A DNA stretch of 64,000 nucleotides, from NCBI RefSeq assembly GCF_031455195.1, contig NZ_JAVDSH010000004.1, positions 310,001-374,000 on the forward strand. Direction: 5' to 3'. The number at the start of each line of letters is the position of its first letter. Position 1 is the stretch's first letter. This DNA comes from Arthrobacter nitroguajacolicus_D (GTDB taxonomy: Bacteria; Actinomycetota; Actinomycetes; Actinomycetales; Micrococcaceae). Below, one piece after another: positions 1 to 8,859 of the stretch. The notes under the pieces were generated by a model, which saw only the letters and a list, made by a program, of their open reading frames with translations, had not been told where the DNA came from and did not search any database. The position numbers and the translations under genes are program-made.

Positions 1-1085
1 GGCGAGTAGACCTTGTTGGTGAGGATGAACGCGGCAACAATCAGGAAGACCAGCTGTGCCACCCGGGGACGGCGCGGCGCGCACAGTGCCAACGCTGCAA
101 TGAGTGCGCACGCCAGGACGAACAGGGACAGGGCGATCACGTTGATGCTGGCCGCATCCATCTGCATCCAGTGCAGCCGGTCCGCTACTAGGTTGTAGGA
201 GAACCATGGCGAGCTGTACCCGGCAGGCCGGTCCTGGGTGAACTCGAAGAAGTACTGCCAGCCGGTAGGGTTCAGGGCCGCGAACGGAAGATTGACTACC
301 AGCCAGGACACCAAAGCAGCCCCTGAGGTGGCAAGGAACGGCCGAAACTTTCCTGTCCGGAGGGCCAGCAGGAGCACGGCACCCAGGAACAGGACCGGAT
401 AGAGCTTGGTCGCTGTGCCCAGTCCGATGCATATGCCGGCGAGCACCAGTTTGTCCTTGGAAAAGAAATACATTCCCAGGGCGAGCAGCGCCACCGCCCA
501 CATGTCCCAGTTGATCAGGCCGGCCAGGATAATCCCCGGGGCCAAGGCCACCATGGCCGCATCCCAAGGGCGTCGCTTGTTGATTCTCGCGGTCAGCAGG
601 ACGGTAACAACCCATATGGCCACAATCAACGTTGCGTTGACATCGAAGTAACCCAGCACCCGATCATTGTTGACACCCTGGCCAGGAACCAGCAGGGCAG
701 TGATTCCCGCGATGATCCCCATCAGCACGGGATATTCGAACTGGCTGCCCTGGGTGAAGAGGGGGAGGACCCCGTCGCCGAGTCCTCGGTTCTTGAACAG
801 TTCCGGGAAGTCGGAGTAGCAGGTGGAGTAGAACTGTCCGGGCGTTTCCCACCCGTTGACCCGGCAGTAGTCCTTCGCGAGAACAGCGAGCAGTGCCGCG
901 AGTACGGTGAGGATGATCAGGACCCGTTCTACAGTGAACGGGCCGGAAGAAGCTTCGCCTGGCGAGGAGTGCTTCCCGAGCGGACCGCCTATGAGCTCGG
1001 TGAAGTTTCGGAGCAGGTTGTCACTGCGGCTGGGAACCTCCGCGCGGGCACGTTTTTGCTGCCGGTGCGGCTTCGTCTCCTGCAT
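1..1085 (-). CDS. GT87-family (DUF2029-like) membrane glycosyltransferase, 3' end cut by window
   Basis: An open frame runs from the ATG at 1085 leftward off the window edge without a stop, giving at least 361 residues. After about 50 polar residues it shows repeated hydrophobic segments separated by short loops. These include a first membrane helix near residue 53, a long periplasmic-type loop containing FEYPVLMG, and the helical segment with GTATKLYPVLFLGA. This arrangement and the KLYP motif fit the polyprenol-phosphate-mannose-dependent GT87 family that extends mannans in actinobacteria. The family call is by recognition, and the acceptor cannot be told. No strong ribosome site precedes the ATG. 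The C-terminus lies outside the window. Confidence 0.75.
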   Translation of the reverse strand, partial: MQETKPHRQQKRARAEVPSRSDNLLRNFTELIGGPLGKHSSPGEASSGPFTVERVLIILTVLAALLAVLAKDYCRVNGWETPGQFYSTCYSDFPELFKNRGLGDGVLPLFTQGSQFEYPVLMGIIAGITALLVPGQGVNNDRVLGYFDVNATLIVAIWVVTVLLTARINKRRPWDAAMVALAPGIILAGLINWDMWAVALLALGMYFFSKDKLVLAGICIGLGTATKLYPVLFLGAVLLLALRTGKFRPFLATSGAALVSWLVVNLPFAALNPTGWQYFFEFTQDRPAGYSSPWFSYNLVADRLHWMQMDAASINVIALSLFVLACALIAALALCAPRRPRVAQLVFLIVAAFILTNKVYS

Positions 1086-1167
1086 GGATCGAGCTTACAG
1101 TCACCACTTGAGGCAGAGCACCAGGTCCTGCCTCAACTGTGGGAATGAACCCCACTGTTAAAAGGGG

Positions 1168-1195
1168 GGAGCCCACGCGTAGCCGCGTGGGCTCC
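1168..1195 (-). terminator. Rho-independent terminator
   Basis: A perfect 12-bp stem (1168-1179 with 1184-1195) encloses a 4-base loop. On the left-going strand it is followed by CCCCCCTTTT. It lies just after the stop of the small gene at 1253-1393, so it probably ends that transcript before the GT87 gene. Confidence 0.85.
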
Positions 1196-1252
1196 TTGAG
1201 GTTCAACAGAATCGTGTGGCATCTGGGTCTCCTTCGGTCGGGCTGAAGGAAA

Positions 1253-1393
1253 TCAGCGGATCAGTCCCATCTGGTGCAGGACAACGTAAACGTCTTCACG
1301 GCGTTGGTCCAACAGTTGGCCGTTAAACAGGGTGCGGTCCTTTGGAGCTGTGACGCTCTTGAAGAAGCGCATGTCTTCGGGGCGCTTTCGCAT
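1253..1393 (-). CDS. Small conserved-looking protein, 46 aa, function unknown
   Basis: This short frame is preceded by a near-ideal ribosome site (AAAGGAGGTG, 4 bases before the ATG at 1393) and followed 58 bases later by a strong terminator, so it looks like a complete single-gene transcript. The protein begins MRKRPEDMRFFKSVTAPKDR and ends HQMGLIR. It is charged, has no membrane segment and no cysteines. I do not recognise a family. The signals around it are stronger than those of most neighbours, which argues it is translated and not a chance ORF. No partner can be inferred: the GT87 gene downstream is beyond the terminator and the phosphatase upstream is 600 bases away. Confidence 0.7.
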   Translation of the reverse strand: MRKRPEDMRFFKSVTAPKDRTLFNGQLLDQRREDVYVVLHQMGLIR

Positions 1394-2000
1394 GGTTCAC
1401 CTCCTTTCGGGGGGATTATGCCGGGTATTTAGGCGCAACAATTAGGGCCATTTGAGGATAAAGAAATCAAAGGCCAAAATGGGCACAATGTACCGAGGCT
1501 GGTGAAAGGTAATTAGCGGACCGAATCAGGAATTCCCGAAACGTCATTGCATCATTGCGTGAGCTTCCGGCAGTCGACCCAACAAGAAGCTGGTTCCGAA
1601 CTTTGGGGAAACTGCGCACCCGCGGCATGCTGCTTGGGTCCGCGCCTACAGCTGACTACTCAGCCATCCAAGGTGAGGAAGGCCGTCATGAACACCGCCG
1701 GCAACAGGCCGGTCCGATGGATCAGGAGTGGGTCAGAGAGCAAAAATGGCGTCGATCATCAGCAGAGGCCGGGGCAGCATTGACGGTCAACTTTCGTCCG
1801 CTAGTCAAAGTAATCATTTTTCCCAACCTCCTTCCGGCCTTTACAGCCTGCTGTGGCATTCACCCGAGTGACAAATCGGAAGAATGCGCGCCTGGTTCCC
1901 GGCGGATCGCTCTGGGAACAAGATATAAGCTACCCCATGAACAAGGAGTTTGGCCAGCGGAATTCGCTGTTTCCCCAAAACTTTTTCTCAATGAATGTTT
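1394..2000. other. Intergenic, about 600 bp, no gene supported
   Basis: The stretch separates the end of the histidine phosphatase gene from the 46-aa gene, both on the left strand. 1430-1510 is visibly AT-richer than the surroundings and may hold the promoter of the small gene. Two overlapping right-strand frames here (1547-1783 and 1555-2004) have atypical composition and no convincing start signals, so I do not call them. Confidence 0.5.
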
Positions 2001-2582
2001 TTAGAGGCCCCAGCGGACAATTGCGGGCGTCCGCTTATCCCAGCCGAGCGTGCAGACTTTGGCTGTACCGAGGATGAAATGCCGACCTTCACGGGCGTCC
2101 ATTTCGAGCCAACGCGCGGTAAGGATGCGGGAGAAATGCCCGTGGGCTACCACCAGGACATTGTCCATTCCGGACTCCAGGACGCGCCCGATGATCTTGT
2201 CGGCACGGGCAGCCACCTCGTCCAGGGTCTCCCCGTTGGGAACACCATCTGTCCAGATGAGGTAGTCCGGGTTGTCCTTACGGATCAGGTCCGAGCTGAT
2301 GCCCTCGTAGTCGCCATAGTTCCATTCGACCGCCAGCGGCTCGTGCACCGCTTCCGGGTAGCCGGCCAGTTCGGCTGTCCGGCGGGCACGTCGCAGCGGC
2401 GAGGTCAGCACCAGGTCGAAGTCGATGCCTTCCAGGACCTTGCGTGCTTCAACAGCCTGCTGCTCACCCTCAACAGTGAGGGGTAGATCAGTCAGGCCGG
2501 TGTACTGGCCGCTCTTGGACCACTCCGTTTCGCCGTGGCGAAGAATCCAGAGTTGCGGACGTGGGGAAGTCGCAGCATTCAT
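2001..2582 (-). CDS. Histidine phosphatase family protein (phosphoglycerate mutase-like)
   Basis: This 193-residue protein has the branch-1 histidine phosphatase signature LRHGETEW at residues 14-21, in which His16 would be the phosphorylated nucleophile. The second active-site histidine is in VVAHGHFSRIL near residue 146. The length is right for a single-domain cofactor-dependent phosphatase. The substrate cannot be read from sequence; members range from sugar-phosphate to phosphoprotein phosphatases. Its ATG at 2582 overlaps the TGA of the CCA-adding enzyme gene (ATGA), so the two are translationally coupled and form one leftward transcript. Confidence 0.9.
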   Translation of the reverse strand: MNAATSPRPQLWILRHGETEWSKSGQYTGLTDLPLTVEGEQQAVEARKVLEGIDFDLVLTSPLRRARRTAELAGYPEAVHEPLAVEWNYGDYEGISSDLIRKDNPDYLIWTDGVPNGETLDEVAARADKIIGRVLESGMDNVLVVAHGHFSRILTARWLEMDAREGRHFILGTAKVCTLGWDKRTPAIVRWGL

Positions 2583-4048
2583 GAGGGCTCCTCAGTTTCA
2601 GTCAAAGGCTCGACGACGGCGGACTCGGGTTGCGTGCCCCACCACGCCAAAAGCTTCTGCTCGGCTTCCTCCGGGGACAGCGGTCCATGTTCCATGCGCT
2701 CCTCCAGGAGGAACTTGTAGGCCTTGCCCACTACCGGTCCCGGCTTGAGTCCCAGAAGGGCCATGATCTGCGCTCCATCGAGGTCAGGCCGGACGGCTGC
2801 CAGCGATTCCTGCTCCAAGAGCGCCGCGATGCGGTGCTCAAGGTCATCGTAGGCGAAGGACAAGCGGTCAGCCTTGCGCTGGTTACGCGTGGTGACATCG
2901 GAGCGGGTCAGCCGGTGCAGGCGTTCCAGCAGGGGACCGGCGTCGGTAACGTACCGGCGGACAGCTGAGTCGCTCCAGCCCGCATCGCCGTAGCCGTAGA
3001 AACGCATGTGAAGTTCCACCAAGCGGGAAACAGCCTTGATCGAGTCGTTGTCGAACCTGAGCGCCTTCATCCGCTTGGCCGTCAGTTTCGCACCGACAAC
3101 GTCGTGGTGGCGGAAGCTCACCGCGCCGCCCTGTTCGAAACGGCGCGTAGCCGGCTTGCCGACGTCGTGCATCAACGCAGCGAACCTCAGCACAAAGTCC
3201 GGCCCGGGCACCGGGCCATCGGGACCTGTTTCCAGTGCGGCGGCCTGCTCCAGGACCTGGAGTGAATGCTGGTACACGTCCTTGTGGCGGTGGTGCTCGT
3301 CGGCTTCCAGACGCAGCGCAGAGACCTCAGGGAGCACGAACTCGGCCAAACCTGTATCCACCAGGAGGTCGATACCCACGCGCGGGTGGGCTCCGTTAAT
3401 AAGCTTGACCAGTTCTTCGCGGACGCGTTCGGCGGAAATGATCTTGATGCGGTCGGCCATTTGGGACATGGCGAGCCGGACGTCGTCGTGAACCGACACG
3501 CCGAGCTGCGACGCGAACCGGGCCGCGCGCATCATGCGCAGGGGGTCATCCGAGAATGACGCCTCGGGAGCGCCAGGTGTTGCCAACTCGGAGGCGTGGA
3601 GGTCGCGGACCCCGCCGAAGGGATCCACGAGTTCCAGGCTGGGCAGCCGAAGGGCCATGGCGTTGATGGTGAAGTCGCGGCGCAGCAGGTCATCCGTCAA
3701 GGAGTTCCCGAAAGCCACCACGGGCTTCCGGGAATCGGGATCGTAGGCCTCGGCGCGGTATGTGGTGATCTCGATCTGGAAACCACTCTTCTTCATCCCG
3801 ATGGTGCCGAAGGCGCGGCCGATCTCCCAGAAGTTGTCCGCCCACTTCTTGATGACGGCGATGGTCTGGTCCGGTGTGGCGTCGGTGGTGAAGTCGAGGT
3901 CCGGGGATGTCCTCCCCAGGAAGAGGTCGCGCACGGGGCCACCGACCAAGGACAGCTCAAAGCCGGCGTCGACAAAGCGCTGCCCGAGGTCGAGCACCAC
4001 CGGATCGATGGTGAAGTTAACAGAAGAGCTGTCCAATACGTGCGCCAT
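2579..4048 (-). CDS. cca: CCA tRNA nucleotidyltransferase
   Basis: The enzyme adds or repairs the 3'-terminal CCA of tRNAs. The 489-residue protein has the nucleotidyltransferase head with LVGGPVRD near residue 35 and the metal-binding DLDF near residue 51. It also has the RRDFTINAMAL template motif, and then an HD phosphohydrolase-like domain with MHDVGKPATR around residue 294. That HD insertion is usual for the actinobacterial form. This matters here because two of the three tRNA genes in the window encode no CCA. The ATG at 4048 is followed by a typical start, and the gene is coupled to the downstream phosphatase gene. Confidence 0.95.
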   Translation of the reverse strand: MAHVLDSSSVNFTIDPVVLDLGQRFVDAGFELSLVGGPVRDLFLGRTSPDLDFTTDATPDQTIAVIKKWADNFWEIGRAFGTIGMKKSGFQIEITTYRAEAYDPDSRKPVVAFGNSLTDDLLRRDFTINAMALRLPSLELVDPFGGVRDLHASELATPGAPEASFSDDPLRMMRAARFASQLGVSVHDDVRLAMSQMADRIKIISAERVREELVKLINGAHPRVGIDLLVDTGLAEFVLPEVSALRLEADEHHRHKDVYQHSLQVLEQAAALETGPDGPVPGPDFVLRFAALMHDVGKPATRRFEQGGAVSFRHHDVVGAKLTAKRMKALRFDNDSIKAVSRLVELHMRFYGYGDAGWSDSAVRRYVTDAGPLLERLHRLTRSDVTTRNQRKADRLSFAYDDLEHRIAALLEQESLAAVRPDLDGAQIMALLGLKPGPVVGKAYKFLLEERMEHGPLSPEEAEQKLLAWWGTQPESAVVEPLTETEEPS

Positions 4049-4196
4049 AGTCCCTTAAGCTTGGCAGATTTTTATCCGGGAGTGGGCCACTGTTCCATGC
4101 AATATCAGGCATGCGTCCGCGGACCGTCTCCTGCAGTCCATCTTGTAGCCATGTCCCGGTCATCACTCCGGGGCAAGAGTCGTTAGAGTGGACCTC

Positions 4197-4748
4197 ATGG
4201 CCAACCCGATCCCGAGCGCTCCTGGCAGGAGGACAAACGCACCGTTGCCGTCGGCAATCGGTGCCCACGTCGCGCCTGCTCCGCAGCACCCGGTACAGGC
4301 CTCACTTCCTACTGTTGAGGAAGTGTCAGCGGGCGGCGTTGTTGTGGACACGTCCGACGGCGAACTCCGGGTTGCGATTATTGCCCGCCTTAATAGGGGT
4401 GGCCGGCTCGAATGGTGCTTACCGAAAGGCCATCCCGAAGGCCGGGAAAACAACGAGGAAGCAGCCGTCCGCGAGATCGCCGAGGAAACCGGCATCGAGG
4501 GCAGCATCCTGGCACCCCTGGGCAGCATCGACTATTGGTTCACCGTGAGCGGTCACCGCGTCCACAAAACCGTCCACCATTTCCTGCTCCAGGCAACGGG
4601 CGGTGAGCTGACCATCGAGAACGATCCTGACCAGGAAGCCGTGGACGCCGCGTGGGTTCCTATCCAGGAACTGGCCCGCAAACTGTCCTTCCCGAATGAA
4701 CGCCGCATCGCCGATCTGGCACGGGAAGTGCTGCCCGAACACCTCTGA
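4197..4748 (+). CDS. NUDIX hydrolase
   Basis: The protein of 183 residues carries a complete Nudix box at about residues 78-100: GHPEGRENNEEAAVREIAEE, with the invariant Gly, Glu and REUxEE residues. The fold hydrolyses nucleoside diphosphates linked to another group X. The substrate is not evident. A proline-rich leader of about 40 residues precedes the domain. An in-frame GTG at 4188 would add three residues; I prefer the ATG at 4197, though neither has a strong ribosome site. It is divergent from cca and ends 26 bases before murJ. The position next to murJ is common in actinobacteria. Confidence 0.9.
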   Translation: MANPIPSAPGRRTNAPLPSAIGAHVAPAPQHPVQASLPTVEEVSAGGVVVDTSDGELRVAIIARLNRGGRLEWCLPKGHPEGRENNEEAAVREIAEETGIEGSILAPLGSIDYWFTVSGHRVHKTVHHFLLQATGGELTIENDPDQEAVDAAWVPIQELARKLSFPNERRIADLAREVLPEHL

Positions 4749-4774
4749 CCCGGGTACATGGGACGATAAAGGCG

Positions 4775-6781
4775 ATGTCTGAAGCCAAAACCACCCAGTC
4801 CGTTCAATCCGGAGAAGCACGTTCCAGCGCCATCATGGCTGCAGGGACGCTCGTTTCCCGGTTCCTTGGCTTCGCCAAAACCTGGATGCTCGGCGCCGCC
4901 TTGGGCCTGGGATCCACCGTCAATGACACGTTCATCAACGCGAACAACCTGCCCAACCTGATCTTCCTGCTGGTGGCCGGCGGCGTGTTCAACGCCGTCC
5001 TGGTGCCGCAGATCATCAAGGCGAGCAAAGCCCCGGACCGCGGCGCGGACTACATCAGCCGCCTGCTGACCCTGGCCGTGCTGGTGCTTCTGGCACTCAC
5101 GGCGTTGGTAACCCTTGCGGCACCCCTGGTCATCGATCTGACCACGCAGGGGTACTCCGAACAACAAAAGGCCCTGGCGGTCACTTTCGCGTTCTGGTGT
5201 CTCCCGCAAATCTTCTTCTACGGGCTCTATGCCCTGCTGACCCAGGTCCTGAATGCGCACGGAGCGTTCGGCCCGGCCATGTGGGCGCCCATCCTGAACA
5301 ACCTCGTGGCCATCGCAGGCCTGGGAATGTTCATCTGGATCCTCGGCGCCAACATCACCAACCCCCACACAATCGACAACTGGGGGCCCACGCAGACATT
5401 CCTGATCGCCGGCTTCTCTACCTTTGGTGTGATCGCGCAGACGGCCATCCTCCTCATCCCCGTCTTCCGTTTGCGCCTTGGCCTGCGTCCTCGTTTTGGC
5501 TGGCGCGGCGTTGGACTGGGCCAGGCAGCCAAGCTGAGTGTTTGGACGCTGGCGACTGCCGCCGTCGGACAGTTGGCCTTCCTGTACGTCATGAGGATCG
5601 CCACCATTCCCGGTGCCGAACGCCTCCGCTTGGACAACGCAGGGGATACCGCCGCGGCAGCCGTCCTGCCCGGCAACGCCGTCCTGGAAGTCGCCAGCCA
5701 GCTGTATCTGCTGCCGCATTCGATCATCGCTTTGTCGCTGGCTACAGTCCTCTTTAACCGCATGACGCGCGCATCCCAGGACGGTAACAAGGCCGAACTC
5801 CGCGACGCCCTGTCCCACGGTCTCCGGACCATGGCCGTTGCCACGGTTTTCGGTGCGTTGGCCCTGTTTGCCTTGGCCGGCCCGCTGGGCATGTTCTTCT
5901 CCGGCGGCAATCCGCAAGACGGCGTCATGCTGGCGCAGACCCTCACAATCCTTGCGCTCAGTACCCCGTTCCTGAGCGCGAACTTCATGATGTCCCGCGT
6001 GTTCTACGCCAACGAGGACGCCCGCACGCCCCTGTACGTGCAGTTGTGGCTGGCGGTGATCTACGTGGTGGGCGCGTTCTTCATCCAGTTCCTCCCCGTG
6101 GGCCAGATCATTTACGCGATCGCGATCCTCTACACGTTGGGCAACATTCTCTCCGTGGTGATCAGCGTGGTGTTCCTGCGCCGGTTGCTGGGCCACCTCG
6201 ACGGGCCAAGGATCGCAAACTCCTATATCCGCATGGGCTACGCCGGACTTGGTTCAGCGCTGGCGGGGGCGGCAGCCCTATGGCTCCTGGGCAGCTACCG
6301 GGCCGACGGTTTCGCGTGGAGCAGCCGCCCGGCCGCCCTGGTGACCGTCGTCGTCGTCGGGCCCGTCATGTTGCTCGCCTACCTGGTCTTGCTAAGGGTC
6401 TTCCACGTCACCGAACTTCGCGACCTCCTGCGCCCGCTCATGGGACGTTTGGGCCGCGGCGCGCCGGAGCCGGTCGCCGCAGGAGCCACAGAACCCACGA
6501 CGCCGGAACGCGCCACAGTCTCGGACGACACCGGTTTGATCCCGCGCATCTCGGGCGAGTTCGACGCCGCCTCGTTCAGGGCCGGTCCGGCTGTTGGGCC
6601 CCAGCGCACGGCATCGGCCGCCGCTGTGGACGCCCCAAAGACCTACCTGCCCGACGAAGACGTGCCCAGCACAGCCTTGGGTGGCAGGTTCCGCCCGCAG
6701 GTCCCGTTGCCGGGCCGGCGGACCTACCAAGGCGATGCGGGGCGCAACCCATACTTCCCCAGCAGGCAGAACAAGAAGTAA
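4775..6781 (+). CDS. murJ: Lipid II flippase MurJ (MviN)
   Basis: MurJ moves the peptidoglycan precursor lipid II across the cytoplasmic membrane. The 668-residue protein has the family N-terminus (SAIMAAGTLVSRFLGFAKTW at residues 14-33) and the NNLPNLIF motif, followed by about 14 hydrophobic helices up to residue 550. A polar tail of roughly 110 residues, rich in Thr, Pro and Ala, follows. In Mycobacterium tuberculosis the MviN tail carries a fused pseudokinase. Here the tail is short and the pseudokinase-like protein is the next gene. The ATG at 4775 begins MSEAKTTQS. Confidence 0.95.
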   Translation: MSEAKTTQSVQSGEARSSAIMAAGTLVSRFLGFAKTWMLGAALGLGSTVNDTFINANNLPNLIFLLVAGGVFNAVLVPQIIKASKAPDRGADYISRLLTLAVLVLLALTALVTLAAPLVIDLTTQGYSEQQKALAVTFAFWCLPQIFFYGLYALLTQVLNAHGAFGPAMWAPILNNLVAIAGLGMFIWILGANITNPHTIDNWGPTQTFLIAGFSTFGVIAQTAILLIPVFRLRLGLRPRFGWRGVGLGQAAKLSVWTLATAAVGQLAFLYVMRIATIPGAERLRLDNAGDTAAAAVLPGNAVLEVASQLYLLPHSIIALSLATVLFNRMTRASQDGNKAELRDALSHGLRTMAVATVFGALALFALAGPLGMFFSGGNPQDGVMLAQTLTILALSTPFLSANFMMSRVFYANEDARTPLYVQLWLAVIYVVGAFFIQFLPVGQIIYAIAILYTLGNILSVVISVVFLRRLLGHLDGPRIANSYIRMGYAGLGSALAGAAALWLLGSYRADGFAWSSRPAALVTVVVVGPVMLLAYLVLLRVFHVTELRDLLRPLMGRLGRGAPEPVAAGATEPTTPERATVSDDTGLIPRISGEFDAASFRAGPAVGPQRTASAAAVDAPKTYLPDEDVPSTALGGRFRPQVPLPGRRTYQGDAGRNPYFPSRQNKK

Positions 6782-6921
6782 GCCGGTGCCGCCAACACGG
6801 GCGGCGGGCACCAATCAGCTAGGCTAGAAACGAATATAGGTAGTTGCAAAAGCGGTTGAACCGGCTCGCCGGGCCGGCCGTGTGCAGGACCCGCAGCTCC
6901 CGGACAGCCTAGGAGGAACAC

Positions 6922-8628
6922 GTGTCCCACCCGATCGACGTCGGATCAGTACTTGGCGGCCGCTACAAGGTCACGGCCAATGTGTTGACCTCGCATGACC
7001 AAGATCAGGTGCTCGACGGCGTGGACCAGGTCCTCAACCGTCCCGTGAGCATCCTCGTCGCCGGACCCGGAAACGCCGAGCAGGTTGCCCAGAGCGCCCG
7101 TGAAGTCGCCACCGGGGAGCGCCCTGGCCACGTCCAGATCCTGGACCTCGGCATCAGCGATAACACCACGTATCTCATCACCAACCACAGCTCCGCGCCG
7201 GACCTGCTCGACCTCGTTGTGGCCACCAACCCGCCATATATCGAGCCCTTCTTCACGGAGACGCTCGGCAGCGAAATCTTTGGGCAGCCGCGCACGTACG
7301 AGCCCGAAACCTACGACGGCCTCTATGAAGACGACGAGCACGACGCCGAGTACATCCAATACGACGAAAATGGCTACCCCATCCCGTCCGAGGCCGATGC
7401 TGATCAGGTAACGCCTGGTTCCGAGGCCGGGAATGTGCCTCCCAGGCCTGCCTCCAGCCCCACATCTGCCAAGAGTGGCATCGCCGGTAAGCTCGCTGCC
7501 GCTGCTGCCGGAGCCGGAGCAGCGGGGCTCGCTGCCGCCGCCGCGCTGAAGAACCAGGGTTCCAGGAATCACGACGCCGGTGCTGGCGCCGGCGCTGATG
7601 CCGCTGCCTCAGGTGCCACTGGGGGAGCGTCCCACCAGCCGCCCACCCAGGCCGTTACCTCACAACCGACTCCGCCGCCGGCCAGGCCCGCCGCACCGAC
7701 CCAACCGCCTACCCAGGCTGTCAGTTCCCAGCAAGCACCTGCCCGCGAGCCGGCCAGGCCTGCCGAGACCGCTAAGCCTGCAGGGGCTGCTGAGCCCAAG
7801 GTATCGCTCTGGTCCGAGGAGGACTACGGCTTTGCAGGGGCAGGCGCCGCTGCCGGGGGAGCTGCCGCTGCGGGCAGTACCTCGGACACTGGCTACGATC
7901 GCGCTCCAACCAGCTTCCCGGCGTCGGCCGCTGTCCAAGAGGACTACGACGACAACGAGGTATACGAAGACGAGGCTCCCGAGAAGGAACCCCGTTCGCT
8001 CCGCTGGCTGGTTGGTGGCCTGCTGGCTGCTGTCCTGGTGGTAGGTCTAATCCTGGCTGTTACCAACCTTGGCAGCCTCCTTCCCAGCAGTGCGCCCGCA
8101 GCGAGCCAGAGCACGCCGGCCCCGCCGTCCAGCGAAACCAAGACCGAAGAACCGGCCCCCACGCAGGCTCCGCCGCCCGCGGCGCCGCCGGCCATCGAGG
8201 GCATCACCCGCCTGGGAGATTTCCCCTTCGCGGCCACCTACGACAAGGACCTTGCACGCGCCTTTGACGGCAACGCGGCAAGCTACTGGTCAGACATGGA
8301 ATTCGCGACGGCGGACTGGGGTGGCCTGGTCACGAACATGCCGCTGGTCATCAAGCTCAAGGAAAAGACCGAGGTCAAGTCCATTGTGCTGAACCAACTG
8401 GGTGGATCGGGCGGCAGCATCAGCGTCTACACCAACGACCGCCCCGCCATGGACGGCGCCAAGCTGGTAGGCACCAACAGCTTCACCTCGCCTGAATTGA
8501 CCCTGCCCCTCGCAGCGCCGACGCAAACCCAGTACATCATTGTGGATATCAAAACCCTCCCCAAGCTGGCCGCCCCGAAGACCCGCTTCGGATTCGGTCT
8601 GCGCTTGGCTGAAGTCGCAGTCCAGTAG
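6922..8628 (+). CDS. Membrane pseudokinase-like protein with C-terminal discoidin-like domain (MurJ partner)
   Basis: The GTG at 6922 has a strong ribosome site, AGGAGG at 6911-6916. Residues 10-110 begin VLGGRYKV and resemble a Ser/Thr kinase N-lobe, but there is no glycine-rich loop, no catalytic lysine, no HRD and no DFG. It is therefore a degenerate kinase domain. Then comes an acidic and Ala/Pro/Gln-rich linker (about 150-350), one membrane helix (about 361-383) and an extracellular beta-rich domain (about 415-568) of the galactose-binding/discoidin type. In mycobacteria the equivalent pseudokinase is fused to MviN and recruits an FHA protein when phosphorylated. By analogy this protein may link MurJ to the pknB/fhaA system at 47-57 kb. 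That link is inference. Confidence 0.75.
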   Translation: MSHPIDVGSVLGGRYKVTANVLTSHDQDQVLDGVDQVLNRPVSILVAGPGNAEQVAQSAREVATGERPGHVQILDLGISDNTTYLITNHSSAPDLLDLVVATNPPYIEPFFTETLGSEIFGQPRTYEPETYDGLYEDDEHDAEYIQYDENGYPIPSEADADQVTPGSEAGNVPPRPASSPTSAKSGIAGKLAAAAAGAGAAGLAAAAALKNQGSRNHDAGAGAGADAAASGATGGASHQPPTQAVTSQPTPPPARPAAPTQPPTQAVSSQQAPAREPARPAETAKPAGAAEPKVSLWSEEDYGFAGAGAAAGGAAAAGSTSDTGYDRAPTSFPASAAVQEDYDDNEVYEDEAPEKEPRSLRWLVGGLLAAVLVVGLILAVTNLGSLLPSSAPAASQSTPAPPSSETKTEEPAPTQAPPPAAPPAIEGITRLGDFPFAATYDKDLARAFDGNAASYWSDMEFATADWGGLVTNMPLVIKLKEKTEVKSIVLNQLGGSGGSISVYTNDRPAMDGAKLVGTNSFTSPELTLPLAAPTQTQYIIVDIKTLPKLAAPKTRFGFGLRLAEVAVQ

Positions 8629-8648
8629 TCCGCACCAAACCAAGCACC

Positions 8649-8686
8649 AGTAGAGGCCGTTCTGACTTGCCAGGACGGCCTCTACT
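8649..8686 (+). terminator. Terminator-like hairpin after the murJ operon
   Basis: A perfect 12-bp stem (8649-8660 with 8675-8686) has a 14-base loop and lies 20 bases after the pseudokinase stop. No T-tract follows, so it may terminate weakly or only stabilise the transcript end. Confidence 0.55.
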
Positions 8687-8859
8687 GCTACCTGCGTGGG
8701 TGTCACCGCTTCGATTTGGCGCGTGTCCAGAAGGTACCCTGAATGTTGGTGGCTTTTAGGGCCGACAAACTCCAACGGAATATTTGGGGCTTAACTGGGG
8801 TTGAGTCAGGTGGCTGCCCCGAAAGCCGCAGCATCGACTAAGGAAGAGGTTCACGCCAC

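Noticed and set aside
1547..2004. Right-strand frames of 78 and 149 codons in the 1.4-2.0 kb gap
   Set aside because: They overlap each other in different phases, lack convincing ribosome sites and show no protein-like pattern.
2001..2020. Shared word AGGCCCCAGCGG after the phosphatase stop and after the gyrB stop
   Set aside because: Twelve bases with no wider similarity; a chance match in GC-rich DNA.
4553..6196. 547-codon frame antisense to murJ
   Set aside because: Gln/His/Asp/Gly-rich translation with third-position bias mirrored from murJ, whose family match is certain.
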